From positions 372,001 through 436,000 of the forward strand of contig CAWJYO010000009.1 in NCBI GenBank assembly GCA_963847085.1: a DNA stretch of 64,000 nucleotides, read 5' to 3'. Under the pieces are notes generated by a model, which worked only from the letters and a program-made list of their open reading frames with translations, was not told the origin of the DNA and made no database searches. Shown here piece after piece: positions 36,394-46,862 of this stretch (position 1 is its first letter; each line of letters opens with the position of its first letter). Made by a program: the position numbers and the translations under genes. Source of the DNA: Ilyomonas sp963847085 (GTDB lineage: Bacteria > Bacteroidota > Bacteroidia > Chitinophagales > Chitinophagaceae).

Positions 36394-39300
36394 TTTGTGT
36401 TCCATTGTATCACCTGCACTTTATCTTCATTTTTACCAGCTATAATTCTTTTGTTTTCGCCGCTTTTTATTTCAATCATTCTTCTTACATCGCCGCCCAT
36501 ATAACAACCACTGTTGTACGGCGCAACGGGTTGAAAGGTTCGGTTGCCCCTTCCTTTCAGCAGCAAACCAACAGAGGCATCGTCTTTTCCCAACTGCGTT
36601 TTATAAGAAAAATAATTGCCTCCAATTAAGATGTCGGGCCTGCCATCTTTATCAAAATCTTCCACGATAGCACCCCATACTTTTGAAACCTGCGCTTCGA
36701 GAGGAAGAGGCTGAAATTCAAAATGGTCGTCGCCGTTGTTGTATAAAATTCCCGAAGCCAGTTGGTTGCAGCTTAACAATTTTGCGCCCGCAATTTTCTC
36801 TTTTGAAAAGATATCATTCACCGTTACATCCGCATAATCGCTGTATTTGATAAACCGTTTTTTTAGCGATGGAATAGCATCCAGCAACTCATCTTTCGAT
36901 GCCATCGGATAGCTTTTCCCGTTGATGTAATAACAAACAATCGGATCAATAATACCATCATTGTTAAAGTCGGCGGCATACATCGTCATTGGATGTTTTT
37001 CAGTCGCTTTAAATTGATTGTTATAACCACAGTTGCCCAAAATAAAATCAATCTTACCATCACCATCTACATCTGCCGGTGTAATGGAAGCCCACATGCC
37101 GTTTAAGTTGTTCAAACCTGCTCCATCTGAAATGTTCTTCAACTTGCCCTTTTCATTATCAAACAACAATCACCGGCATCCAATCGCCCGCAATCATCAG
37201 TACCGGAAAATGGTTGTTGTGAATATCGGCAAAAGAAGCAGCCGTTACCATGCCAGGCAAGCGCAACTGCGGGCAAACGGAATCGGTTACATCGGTAAAA
37301 TGAGGAGCGCCGCTTTTTGAATCGTTGTGCAGCAAATAGCTTTTCGAAAAGAGCGGAAACGAGCCCGGAGCACCTCTTCCGCCAACAAACAAATCGAGAT
37401 AACCATCATTATCGAAATCGCCAACAGCAACAGCGCACTTGCTTGAAAGCATGGCTGGTAAAGCGTTTGCGGCTTTGGTAAAATTTCCTTTACCATCGTT
37501 TATGTACAATCTGTCCTGCATATTCAGGCGAATTGTCATCATACATATTGCCGCCGCTTACTACATACAAATCGGGGAAGCCATCGTTATTGGCATCAAA
37601 GAAAACAGCGTTTACACTTTCACTCGCTGAATCGGCCGCCCAGGGTTGAGAAGAAGATAGCTAAAATTTGCCTTCTTTGTTTTGCAGGAATAATTGGGAA
37701 GATTGATTCATGGCTCCGCCCAAAAAAACATCTTCCAAACCATCGCCGTTTACATCGGCTTTTGCCAATGCCGGTCCTTCTTTCGACAATTGATAAGGCA
37801 ATAAAGGCTCTGATTTAAAATCAATAAAATCGTTTTGTTTATGAACGAAATGTAAACCGGTTGCTGCTGTTACATCTGCAAATATATTTTTGAGAAGCAA
37901 GAGTTTGTTTTTGCTCATTTTCTTTGGCTTCAGCTTTGCTTCAAAGTAAGCGTTTGGTCGGCGGCTACATTTTGCAAAAGGGTTTGTTTTCCATTCGGCC
38001 AGGTAATTTTAATTTGATTGATAATTTTGTTTTGCGCCAAACCAAACAACAACTCCTGTGATACGGTTGACTGATAACCCCGCACCGGATACAATTCCTG
38101 ATACTGCATAATATTATCGGGCGTAGTAACTTCTGCTTTTGCTCCGTAAGCACTGGTGTTCGCTCCCTTCTCCCACTAAATGAAGTTTGATGTAATGATT
38201 GTGCAGCAAATCATTTCCATTATTGCGATAAATGAGCGCAGGCTCATTGTTGTTGCAAACAACCAAATCAAGCGCGCCATCATTATCAAAATCGGCATAC
38301 GCCGCTGCGTTTGAAACAGTTGGCAAATCAAAACCCCAGTCTTTGGTTTTGTTCAAAAAGGTAAGGTTATGATTGTTTTGAAAAATATAATTGCTCAGTT
38401 TGTTGGAAGGCATTTGCTTCACCAAATCATAAGTTCGGAAGTTTTGATTGCCCCTTTTTGCAGCTTCTATTTTGGCATCGGCTACGCTAAATTTTAAAAA
38501 ATCCATGTTGGTAAAATCGCGCAGATAGCCATTGCTTACAAACAAATCTTTCCATCCATCGTTATCAAAATCGGCAAGCAAACCGACTCCAACTCCAATC
38601 GGTATTGGATACGCCTGCCAACTGACCAATTTCGCTAAAACGAATATTTCCTTTTTCATCAGCGCCATCATTCAACTGAAGCATATTGCGCATTTGCTGG
38701 TAATAAAAACCACTGTCAACCAACAAATGATATTGGTCGTAATCATCAGGACCTTTTAATAATTTTTGACGATGATTGTCTTCCGGCAGCATATCCAGAG
38801 TAAACACATCAGGCCGGCCATCATTGTTATAATCGGCAATGTCGGCTCCCATCGAATACTTGGAAATATGAGCGAACGATTTCTCAAGCGATTCGGTAAA
38901 CGTACCATCATGGTTGTTTACATAATAGCAATCTTTTTCGGTATAATCGCTGGTGGTGTAAATATCAGGCCAGCCATCTTTATTGATATCACTGATGGTA
39001 ACACTCAGACCAAAGTTCAGTGAATTGTTTACAATGCCAGCCTGTAGCGTAACATCGGTAAAATGAATGTTGCCAGCCGCATCTTTATCGTTTCGAAACA
39101 AACGATTGCCAAAATTGAAGTTTGGTTTTGCCCTTATTTTACTGGTGTTGATAAAAGGATCGTAGCTATTATTGGAATGATTGAGCAGGAACATATCCAA
39201 ATCGCCATCTCCATCATAATCAAAAAAAGCAGCCTGTGTAGATTGTGTGCCGGGCGCATCCAATCCATATTCTTTTGCCTCTTCTTTAAATACGGGAACG

Positions 39301-39785
39301 CCGTTTTGAATGCCCTGGTTAATGAACAGTTCGTTGCTTAATTTTTGAGGGTCGTTATATTTGCCTGAATGACAAACATAAATATCCAATAGCCCATCAC
39401 CATTCACATCGGCAACGCTAACGCCGGTGCTCCAGGTGCCATTGCCTTCAACGTGGGCTTCTTTGGTTTTATCTTCAAATTTAAAATTGCCCTTATTGAT
39501 AAATAATTTGTTGGATGAAGTGTTGGAAGAGAAGAAAATATCGGGCAATCCATCGTTATTAAAATCACCGATGCCAACGCCTGCGCCATTGTACAAATAT
39601 TCATAACGCAGCACGTTTAATGAATCGTCTTCTTTGATATTGTTGGAAAATGAAACGCCGGTTTGCTTTGCATCGAGTGAAGAAAACAGAGGGAGATTAG
39701 TGCTCGATTGTGCTTTTTTCTGTGCAAAACAAAAAGGCACAGAAACGCAAAAAATGAGCAAAAACAAAAGTGATTTCTTAGTCAT
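36390..39785 (-). pseudogene. CRTAC1-like FG-GAP/ASPIC-UnbV secreted protein, five frameshifts and one stop
   Basis: The segment reads as one protein of about 1130 residues: signal peptide MTKKSLLFLLIFCVSVPFCFA, repeated FG-GAP units with Ca-binding loops such as DFNNDGLPDI, DVNGDGLLDI, DYDGDGDLDM and DFDNDGWKDL, an ASPIC/UnbV domain (ANTSAYGAKAEV, then ITWPNGKQTLLQNV), and a second FG-GAP half starting FADVTAATGLHFVHKQNDF. The frame breaks near 38600, 38160, 37935, 37535 and 37160. An in-frame TAG stands at about 37664, followed by good coding sequence (LSSSQPWAADSASESVNAVF). These proteins are surface or secreted beta-propellers that usually accompany SusCD pairs; their job is unknown. The damage is heavy for one gene. 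Confidence 0.8.
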
Positions 39786-39793
39786 AAAAAATA

Positions 39794-41102
39794 CTAAAGA
39801 CGAATGTTCTCATCTCCTTTTTGATACGGCAAAAAAACAAATATCAGGGTCATCATTTCGTCGGTTGAATACATATCGCCAAACGACCAAACTAATTTTG
39901 GCGGATTGTGTGGGTTGAATGGATTGTTAGTCGTGTTGTCATACGTTCCGATGATGTGCACTGTTGAACCTTTGGCAACTCTAACCAAATGTTGAAATTT
40001 ATAAAGCTCCTGCCAGCGAAAATCCCAAGCCGGAATGTGAACCAGCTTTGTTGTATCCCCATTCGGCGCAGTAACGAAAGCCGTGAATTCTTTGCCTAAG
40101 TAATGCATGTGAGGCCATACATACATCAACGAAAAATCTTCCCCCGGATTGGTTACATCCAACCTGAAATGTTTTTATTTTATTTGGCTCGATATAAAAG
40201 GTAGGATCAATTTCTTTTTCGCCAATGCCTCCCGAACCAAAAGAAATAATTTTAACCCTTCGTTCAACAGGCGTTTTTGTAAAAAAAAGATTCACGCCTG
40301 AAATGCTGGCTGTGTCAATGGCCGAAGGTGCATAATGAACCGTTAGTAAAATAACGCCGCGTTTAGGCATTACCCAGCCAAACCCTTTTGGATACGATTC
40401 ATAATCTGAACCAGGTATCCAGCCGCCGTAATAAGTGATTTGTTTTTGATAAGTTTGGTATTGAGTGGCTTTAGAACGATCGTCTGCCGACAGGTTAATA
40501 AACGATGTTGTATTGTAAATATCAATGCTCGTATCCAACACCGGATGCACAGCGTAATTGGCATGATGAATCAATTTTTTATCGCTGCTAAAAAACTCAA
40601 TAGCTTCCACATTTTGCGAGTCTTTTAATTCAAACGGAATTTTAAAAATAACAAATATTTCAGAGTTGTCTCCTTTTACATGAAACGTATCTTTTGCCAT
40701 CAACACCATGTCGGGTTTGCGGTTGTACATCGTTCCGGCAACAACGGGCTTCTCGGCTGGAGCTGTCGTTTCGGTTCCTTTTGGTGCTTTCTCATCAATC
40801 CATTTTACAATTGTGGCAATTTCTTTTTGAGAAAGGGAACGGTCGTTGGCAAAGTGTACATACTTGTTATCTGCTTTCCACGGCGGCATGTATTTCTTTT
40901 GCACCACCGCTTTTATAAAGCTCACCCTTTTTGCAACATCATCGTATGTTAGTAAAGAAAACGGAGCCGGTTCGCCGGGTTTATGACAACCGCTGCATTT
41001 CGCATCAATAATGGGTTTGACGTCTTTATAATAAGTGAGGTTTTGCGCTTTACATTGTAATATCCATGCAAAACAAAAAAAGAGCAAACAAAGCTTTTGC
41101 AT
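39794..41102 (-). pseudogene. Cytochrome c / copper type II monooxygenase-like protein, one frameshift
   Basis: The N-terminal ORF (41102-39999) has a signal peptide, MQKLCLLFFCFAWILQCKA, a c-type haem site CSGCH at residues 36-40 with distal Met (KKYMPPWKAD), and a C-terminal domain of the ascorbate-dependent monooxygenase fold (IHHANYAVHPV, GWIPGSDYESYPKG, MPKRGVILLTVHY). A frameshift near 40160 moves the end to the next ORF, VTNPGEDFSLMYVWPHMHYL, down to 39794, with the copper-site-like His pair PHMHYLG and WDFRWQ. Relatives are periplasmic, with a haem as electron relay. Restored length is about 435 residues. The redoxin gene ends 2 bases before it. Confidence 0.82.
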
Positions 41103-41103
41103 A

Positions 41104-41715
41104 TCAGTAGTCGTTAATAAAACAGCCGTAAGCTGTTGTTTTTTTTACAGGTATTTCTTTATTTGAAAGAGAGGCAGCAATTGCATCCTGCAGGTAATGT
41201 TTTGAAACAATTAGTTTTTGTTGTCCCCAGCCCTGTGCCCAATCATCAATCGCACCGGTGTACATTCTTTGTCCTTTGTTGTTTACCAATATTACTTCAG
41301 GCGTTACAGTAGCAGCCACATAGTGTGTTAGTTTTTTGTTTTCATCAATAACAAAAGGAAACAACATTTTATAAGTGGTGATGAACGATTGTATTTCTTC
41401 GTACTTGTAAGAAGTTCCCGCTACACAGCCGTAAAACTGTACTTGCGTACCATATTGCTGAAACAGCTTGTTAAGTGTTAGCGTATAATTTTTACTGAGC
41501 GGGCAATCGGGCGATAAGTAGATGAATAAAAGCAGTGGCTTATTGGGGTTAGAAATATGAAAGTTAACGGTGCCGGTATCAGTTAATTTTTGTACAGTAA
41601 AAGTTGAGATAAGAGGCAGGGTAAGCTTTTCTTTGCTTTTACTTTTTGATTGCGCCGCTGCAGGTTGAACAGATAGCAGAACAACACTTACCAAGAAAAA
41701 AAGTATCTTCCTCAT
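41104..41715 (-). CDS. Periplasmic redoxin/AhpC-TSA-like protein with single active-site cysteine
   Basis: 203 residues from ATG 41715, which gives the signal peptide MRKILFFLVSVVLLSVQPAA; an in-frame start at 41814 would run back across a terminator and the SusD stop. Thioredoxin fold features are LFIYLSPDCPLSKNYT, with Cys but Ser in place of the second cysteine, VTPEVILVN (cis-Pro Thr-Pro), and the C-terminal AYGCFI. This 'DCPLSKNYT ... GCYI' pattern belongs to a redoxin group encoded next to DBH-like/cytochrome monooxygenases in Bacteroidota, as here. It likely supports maturation or reduction of the copper/haem protein downstream. Confidence 0.8.
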   Translation of the reverse strand: MRKILFFLVSVVLLSVQPAAAQSKSKSKEKLTLPLISTFTVQKLTDTGTVNFHISNPNKPLLLFIYLSPDCPLSKNYTLTLNKLFQQYGTQVQFYGCVAGTSYKYEEIQSFITTYKMLFPFVIDENKKLTHYVAATVTPEVILVNNKGQRMYTGAIDDWAQGWGQQKLIVSKHYLQDAIAASLSNKEIPVKKTTAYGCFINDY

Positions 41716-41736
41716 TTCTTTCTCACTCCTTATTTG

Positions 41737-41785
41737 AATGAAAACAAAAATCCGGATAAATGTCGTCCGGATTTTTGTTTTCATT
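41737..41785 (-). terminator. 20-bp perfect hairpin between susD and redoxin gene
   Basis: AATGAAAACAAAAATCCGGA at 41737-41756 and its exact complement at 41766-41785 are separated by nine bases. A GC-rich top and A/T tails on both sides make it a bidirectional terminator. It lies 11 bases past the SusD stop, so the SusCD message probably ends here for most transcripts and the redoxin-haloperoxidase genes receive only read-through or their own promoter. Confidence 0.85.
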
Positions 41786-41795
41786 GTTAAATTAT

Positions 41796-43397
41796 TTACT
41801 GAGCATCCCACCAAACGCGACCAGTGGGGTCTTGCGGTGAGCCATAACCCTGGTCTTGCTCCATCTGCGCAAAAGCTGCCACCTGGTTTGTATAATTTGC
41901 ATTCGTGTTAGGAAGTGCTGTTATAGGTGCGCGTCTCGGCAATATAAGTGGCGAGCCATGTGATGTTAATGGCTCCCAGGCAAGAGTAGAGGTAGTGTTG
42001 GGATAACCGGTACGTTTCCACCATGCCCACGCTTCGCTTGGCTGACGGAAGAAATCAATGTAAGCCTGACAAGCTATCTGGTCAATGGCTTTTGTAGCGT
42101 CAAAAGCCACTCCCGGAGAAGCCAGATAAGCACTGATTTGAGCAGGCGTTACTGCTGTATAACCTGAAATTTTCGCTGCTGTTGCCCGTTGGTCGTAGAA
42201 AGTAATGGAAGCTGTTACTCCTTGTGTGTACCAGTCCGAAGCGACATCAGAAGTGATGCCGCTTGCTGCCAGTTCAGCACGGATAAAGCAATACTCCGCA
42301 TAAGTAAGAAACGGGTAAAAACCAACGCCCTTGCCAACACCATTGCCATCACCTTCATCGTAGTTGGGAGTAAACAATCTGTGTTGTACAGGAGATAGCG
42401 TATCGGTTACTGAATACAAAGCAGTGTATTGAGGAAGATGTGAAGTGTCGGGGTTAGTAAAGCTTCCTATATATTGCCCGTTTTTATTTTGCCGGTAAAA
42501 AATGGGTAAACGCGGATCAGAATGAGCAGTAAAAAAATCAACTACTGGTTTTGCAGCTACAAAACCGGCAGGGTTAAAATTGCCACCAGCATCCGCATAT
42601 GATGGACCTACCAATAGCACCCAGCTATCAGCAACCGAAGACATTTGTTTTGGGTCGGCCAATACTTCTGTAGCAATTGATTTTAATTTATCAGGAGAGC
42701 GTTTCATCAGGCGCATAGCAATTTTTAAACGCAGTGCATTACCCGCTTTTATCCATTCGCCCACCTCATCTGTTGCTGAACCAAAAAACGGGTCTTTGGC
42801 GCCAAATAAAGTTTGTGTAGCACTTTGTGTTGTTTCCAAAGTAGCTACGGCTGCTTTAATTTGCTGGTCAAGTGTATCAAACAAAGCAGGTTGCGGATCG
42901 TAAACAGGCGTTTGTGTTCCGCCATATCTTGCCTGGAAAGCCTGCGTATAAGGAATGCTTCCATTAATATCGCTTACATAAAAAGCATAATAAGCTTTGA
43001 AAATAGAAGCTATATTCACTTCATACACTCTTGCGGCCTGCGCATCTGCGCTCATCTTAGAAACCAGATGCGGAATATCTGAAAGATCCAATCCAACCTG
43101 AGAGTAAAATGTGCCATACCGATAATCAAAATGATCCGCCTCTACTCCCGTAAAATTATAACCATTTCCCTGGGCGCTGGTAGTGTACTGCATCCATTCG
43201 TTCAAATCCCTATAAAAATCATAGTAATATTCAAAGCTGTTTTGAGTTGAGGAAGCGGCTGCTAAAAACTGATCGCCCGGGTCAACTGAATACAGCACAT
43301 TCGGGTCAATGTTGGCTTGTACAAAAGTTTCTTTTTTACAGGCAGCAAACAGTAATGCCGCAAAAGAAATGGTAATGATAATATTATTGAGTTTCAT
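41796..43397 (-). CDS. SusD-like surface lipoprotein
   Basis: 533 residues. Lipobox LFAAC sets Cys20 as the lipidated residue. NIDPNVLYSVDPGDQFLAA, YDFYRDLNEWMQYTTSAQ, KAYYAFYVSDINGSIPYTQAF, and the C-terminal FRQPSEAWAWWKRTGYPN with ILPRRAPI are typical SusD-like_2 motifs. It follows the SusC gene by 21 bases and should bind ligand for that barrel. The ROK regulator upstream suggests a sugar-derived ligand, but the operon lacks any glycoside hydrolase. Confidence 0.92.
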   Translation of the reverse strand: MKLNNIIITISFAALLFAACKKETFVQANIDPNVLYSVDPGDQFLAAASSTQNSFEYYYDFYRDLNEWMQYTTSAQGNGYNFTGVEADHFDYRYGTFYSQVGLDLSDIPHLVSKMSADAQAARVYEVNIASIFKAYYAFYVSDINGSIPYTQAFQARYGGTQTPVYDPQPALFDTLDQQIKAAVATLETTQSATQTLFGAKDPFFGSATDEVGEWIKAGNALRLKIAMRLMKRSPDKLKSIATEVLADPKQMSSVADSWVLLVGPSYADAGGNFNPAGFVAAKPVVDFFTAHSDPRLPIFYRQNKNGQYIGSFTNPDTSHLPQYTALYSVTDTLSPVQHRLFTPNYDEGDGNGVGKGVGFYPFLTYAEYCFIRAELAASGITSDVASDWYTQGVTASITFYDQRATAAKISGYTAVTPAQISAYLASPGVAFDATKAIDQIACQAYIDFFRQPSEAWAWWKRTGYPNTTSTLAWEPLTSHGSPLILPRRAPITALPNTNANYTNQVAAFAQMEQDQGYGSPQDPTGRVWWDAQ

Positions 43398-43418
43398 ACT
43401 TTTTGTTTTGAATGAATT

Positions 43419-46400
43419 TTAAAAACCGGCACTTACTGTAAAGCCTAAGCTTCTGATGTAAGGCAACCCGCCATATTCTGCAAAGCCTGCTGAGTTGTTG
43501 TTATACAAGCCTTCGGGGTTGATGCCGTCTTTCGCGGTTTTGTACAGATAACCAAGGTTACGTCCTGTTAAAGCTACGCGCAGGTTATTAAACCTGATAC
43601 TTTTTGCAATGCGCGATGGTAGTGTATAACCAACTGAAACCTGCCTTACGGCTACCCAGGAGTTTTCGAAAACCGAATAGGCTCTGATACCGCTTGCCCA
43701 TGTTGTAAGGTTATAATAATAAGCATAAGCCGGTACTGGTTTTAAATAGCCTTTTTGTACTGCATCGGCATACGTCATACCGCCCAGATTTACTGTACTA
43801 CCAGTTGAAGTAGTAACCGATACATCATTGTTAAGCACACCATCCGGGATGATTCCATCATCATGACTTACGCCGTTTGCATCTATATAACCAACGCCTC
43901 CGTGGGCGGCATCTCTTCCATGAAGAGAATATTTGAAAGCACCGGTCTGTCCGCCATACTGATCGGTAGCGGAAGCCATTAAACCGCCGATCTTGGCATC
44001 CAACTGAATACTTAAACTAACACCTTTATAATCAAACTCCTGCGTAGTTGAAGCAAGATAGTTTTCCATAATAGAGCCCAACGTTTTGGTTGAGCCATCA
44101 TATTTTGATGACCGTAAATAGGTATAGTAAGCACCACCACCAGCAGTTGAACCAGCATTGTCGGGAGTACCGATTACACGCTTTCCATTATTTGGATCTG
44201 TAACATTATTTCCGTTGGCATCTTTCGCCTGATAAGTAGCGAAGGCAGAACCGGTTTGCACTGTACCATACGTTGAACCGGGAATGGCTTCGGCAACTAC
44301 ATCGGCACCAAAAGCAAGTTCTAACTGATAGCTGGTAACGCCCGGCGCTAAAGCAATTACCTTATTCCTGTTTCTCGTGTAATTCACCGTTGCATTCCAG
44401 GTAAAGTTTCTTGATTTGATAGGTGTGCCCGTTAATAATATTTCAATACCCTGATTTTGAATGTTACCTGCGTTTATCAACTTTGAGCTAACGCCGCTTT
44501 CTACCGGCGTAGGCAAACTGATAATCTCATTAAACGTATTCTTTTTATAATAAGCCGCGTCTATACCTAATCTGTTGTTAAAGAACTGAAGGTTAGTACC
44601 AAATTCTATCTCGCGCGACAGTTCATTTTTTAGACTAAAATTAGGTAAGGTGCTACCATTAAAGGTATAAACCTGTTGATTGCTATTGTTTGAATTATTA
44701 AATCCTCCACCCGACAATCCGTAATTACCGGTTTGGTTGGTAATGTAAGGTGTGGCATCATACCCAGTATAGCCCAGACTAGCTCTTAGCTTTCCAAAAG
44801 AAAGGATAGAGTTTCTTTTTTGAAAATAAGGCAATTCGGTAAACGACCATGCCAAACCAACACTTGGATAGAGATAGGTGTAATCGCCGGTGCCGTTTGC
44901 ATACGTTAATGCAGAAGACCAGTCGTTGCGCAAGCTGTAATTTAAAGTAAGTTGATTTTTCCATGTCAAGTCGCCGTAAGTATATAAGGCTGACAGTATC
45001 TTGGAAGGTATCTGGGTAACATTAACATTAGCCTGATTGATAGAGTTAGATATTGTAAATACGCCAGGAATGTTTAAACCGCCGTTGGTAGAGGTGTTGA
45101 TGTTGAATCCTGTTAAGTTCCGGTAGGTTTCGCCGCCCAAAGTAGCATTCAGATTAAAGTCTTTTCCAAAATCTTTTGTAAGTGTCAGTAAGCTTTGTAC
45201 CCTGATGTTTCTGTAAGCACTTTGAATTAAATTATACGAGCCTCCGGTAAAATTAGCGCCGGTTCCCATCGTTTTGGTTTCCGTATTATCATTGTAATTA
45301 TTGATGTTAGAACGTACGAGCAAATTTAACCAAGGAGTGAGGGTTGCAGTAACATCAACATTCGCTAATAAATTATTTTCTACCCGTTTTGTATTTACTT
45401 CAAAATAATTCCAAAAGGTGTAAGCCAATAGGTAAGGATCAGTAGCTACTGTTACTTGTTTTCTTCCGCCATTAGCAGAATCAATGTAATGATGCAAATA
45501 ATAATTGATGTCGGCATTACGTGGCATAAGATAACTGAATGCAAATAAGGGACTGCTGTTGCCGCCCTGTATGATTGGATTCAATATTTGGTTATTGGTA
45601 TAATTAACGCTGGCATCAACATTTATGAACTTTGAAATTTTTTGTGTTACTCTTAAATCAAAGCTGTTTCTACCCAGGTGATTGTTCGGCATCACACTGC
45701 TGTTGTACAAGTTGGAATAAGAAAAACGGAAGGTACCTCTGTCGCTGCCACCCGCAACAGCTACATTAGAATTGATAAACTTTCCTGTTTGAAAAAAACT
45801 CAATGGATCGTTTGCCACCCAGGGAACAATTCTTCCATCCATATCTTTCACGAGTTTACCATCGAATTTGGGCCCGTAAGAAAAGGCACCGTCCGGTGCG
45901 TTTAAAGCCGATGCATTTGGATCAACCAATCGGTTTCCGCTGGCGTCGGTAGCAAACGTAGTGGAAGTGCCTGCACCATATTCGTTTTGGAAATCGGGCA
46001 GTTTATAGGCTTTATCGAAAGACTCTGTGTGACTAAAAGTAACACCCAGACCCTGTCTTGCTGAACCTTTCTTTGTTGTGATTAACAGAACACCGTTCAA
46101 CGCTTTCGAGCCGTACAAAGCAGAGGCTGCAGAGCCTTTTAATACAGTTACACTTTCGTAATCATCAGGATTAAGGTCTTTCATAATATTGCCAAAATCC
46201 TGAGTGCCACCCCATGAGTCAGCACCAGTGGTTTGCGGCTCAATCAAGATGCCGTCAATTACAATCAGTGGCTGTGTGTTCGAGCCCAATCTTGCATTAC
46301 CCCGAATTCTGATTTGTGCACTGGAAGAAGGGCCGCCCGAACCTTGTGCAATGTACACACCTGCTACCTTGCCTTGCAACGCATCAACCATGTTTGCATT

Positions 46401-46811
46401 ATTTGCACTTGTAATGTCGGCGCCACTTACCTGGGTGACAGAATAAGATAGTTTTCTTGTATTTGTTCTTGTGCCGAAGCCTGTTACCACAACTTCACCC
46501 AACGCATTGTTTGTGCTTTGAAGTGTAACTGTAATAAATGTATTACTTCCCACCTGAACATCCTGGGTGGCATATCCAACCGAAGAAAATTCTAAAGCAC
46601 TACTGGCTCCTGATATTGCAATTTTAAAATTGCCTTGTCCGTCGGTAACGCTTCCCGTTTTTGATCCTTTTAAAAGTACAGATACATCAGGAATGCCTCG
46701 GCCGGCGCTATCCTGCACAATGCCCGAAATCACTCTTCTTTCCTGGGCTTTTACATACATGCTTACTGTTGTCAGTAACAACAGCAGCAGTACCCGCATG
46801 GGAGTTTTCAT
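43419..46811 (-). CDS. SusC/RagA-family TonB-linked outer-membrane transporter
   Basis: 1130 residues, full length. Signal peptide MKTPMRVLLLLLLTTVSMYV; carboxypeptidase-regulatory-like domain (VISGIVQDSAGRGIPDVSVL ... FSSVGYATQDVQV) to about 105; plug with the SusC signature VVVTGFGTR and ESVTVLKGSAASALYGSKAL; barrel ending GFTVSAGF. It is the partner of the SusD immediately downstream and imports an unknown ligand. It lies 51 bases downstream of the ROK regulator gene on the same strand, so the two are probably transcribed together. Unlike much of the neighbouring operon it has no frame disruption over 3.4 kb. Confidence 0.95.
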   Translation of the reverse strand: MKTPMRVLLLLLLTTVSMYVKAQERRVISGIVQDSAGRGIPDVSVLLKGSKTGSVTDGQGNFKIAISGASSALEFSSVGYATQDVQVGSNTFITVTLQSTNNALGEVVVTGFGTRTNTRKLSYSVTQVSGADITSANNANMVDALQGKVAGVYIAQGSGGPSSSAQIRIRGNARLGSNTQPLIVIDGILIEPQTTGADSWGGTQDFGNIMKDLNPDDYESVTVLKGSAASALYGSKALNGVLLITTKKGSARQGLGVTFSHTESFDKAYKLPDFQNEYGAGTSTTFATDASGNRLVDPNASALNAPDGAFSYGPKFDGKLVKDMDGRIVPWVANDPLSFFQTGKFINSNVAVAGGSDRGTFRFSYSNLYNSSVMPNNHLGRNSFDLRVTQKISKFINVDASVNYTNNQILNPIIQGGNSSPLFAFSYLMPRNADINYYLHHYIDSANGGRKQVTVATDPYLLAYTFWNYFEVNTKRVENNLLANVDVTATLTPWLNLLVRSNINNYNDNTETKTMGTGANFTGGSYNLIQSAYRNIRVQSLLTLTKDFGKDFNLNATLGGETYRNLTGFNINTSTNGGLNIPGVFTISNSINQANVNVTQIPSKILSALYTYGDLTWKNQLTLNYSLRNDWSSALTYANGTGDYTYLYPSVGLAWSFTELPYFQKRNSILSFGKLRASLGYTGYDATPYITNQTGNYGLSGGGFNNSNNSNQQVYTFNGSTLPNFSLKNELSREIEFGTNLQFFNNRLGIDAAYYKKNTFNEIISLPTPVESGVSSKLINAGNIQNQGIEILLTGTPIKSRNFTWNATVNYTRNRNKVIALAPGVTSYQLELAFGADVVAEAIPGSTYGTVQTGSAFATYQAKDANGNNVTDPNNGKRVIGTPDNAGSTAGGGAYYTYLRSSKYDGSTKTLGSIMENYLASTTQEFDYKGVSLSIQLDAKIGGLMASATDQYGGQTGAFKYSLHGRDAAHGGVGYIDANGVSHDDGIIPDGVLNNDVSVTTSTGSTVNLGGMTYADAVQKGYLKPVPAYAYYYNLTTWASGIRAYSVFENSWVAVRQVSVGYTLPSRIAKSIRFNNLRVALTGRNLGYLYKTAKDGINPEGLYNNNSAGFAEYGGLPYIRSLGFTVSAGF

Positions 46812-46862
46812 AATCGTCTCATTTTGATTTTTAGAAAAATAATTCTGATTCTTTCTTTGTGT

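Noticed and set aside
41716..41814. Upstream start for the redoxin gene at 41814
   Set aside because: It would cross a 20-bp terminator hairpin and the SusD stop; the ATG at 41715 gives a proper signal peptide.
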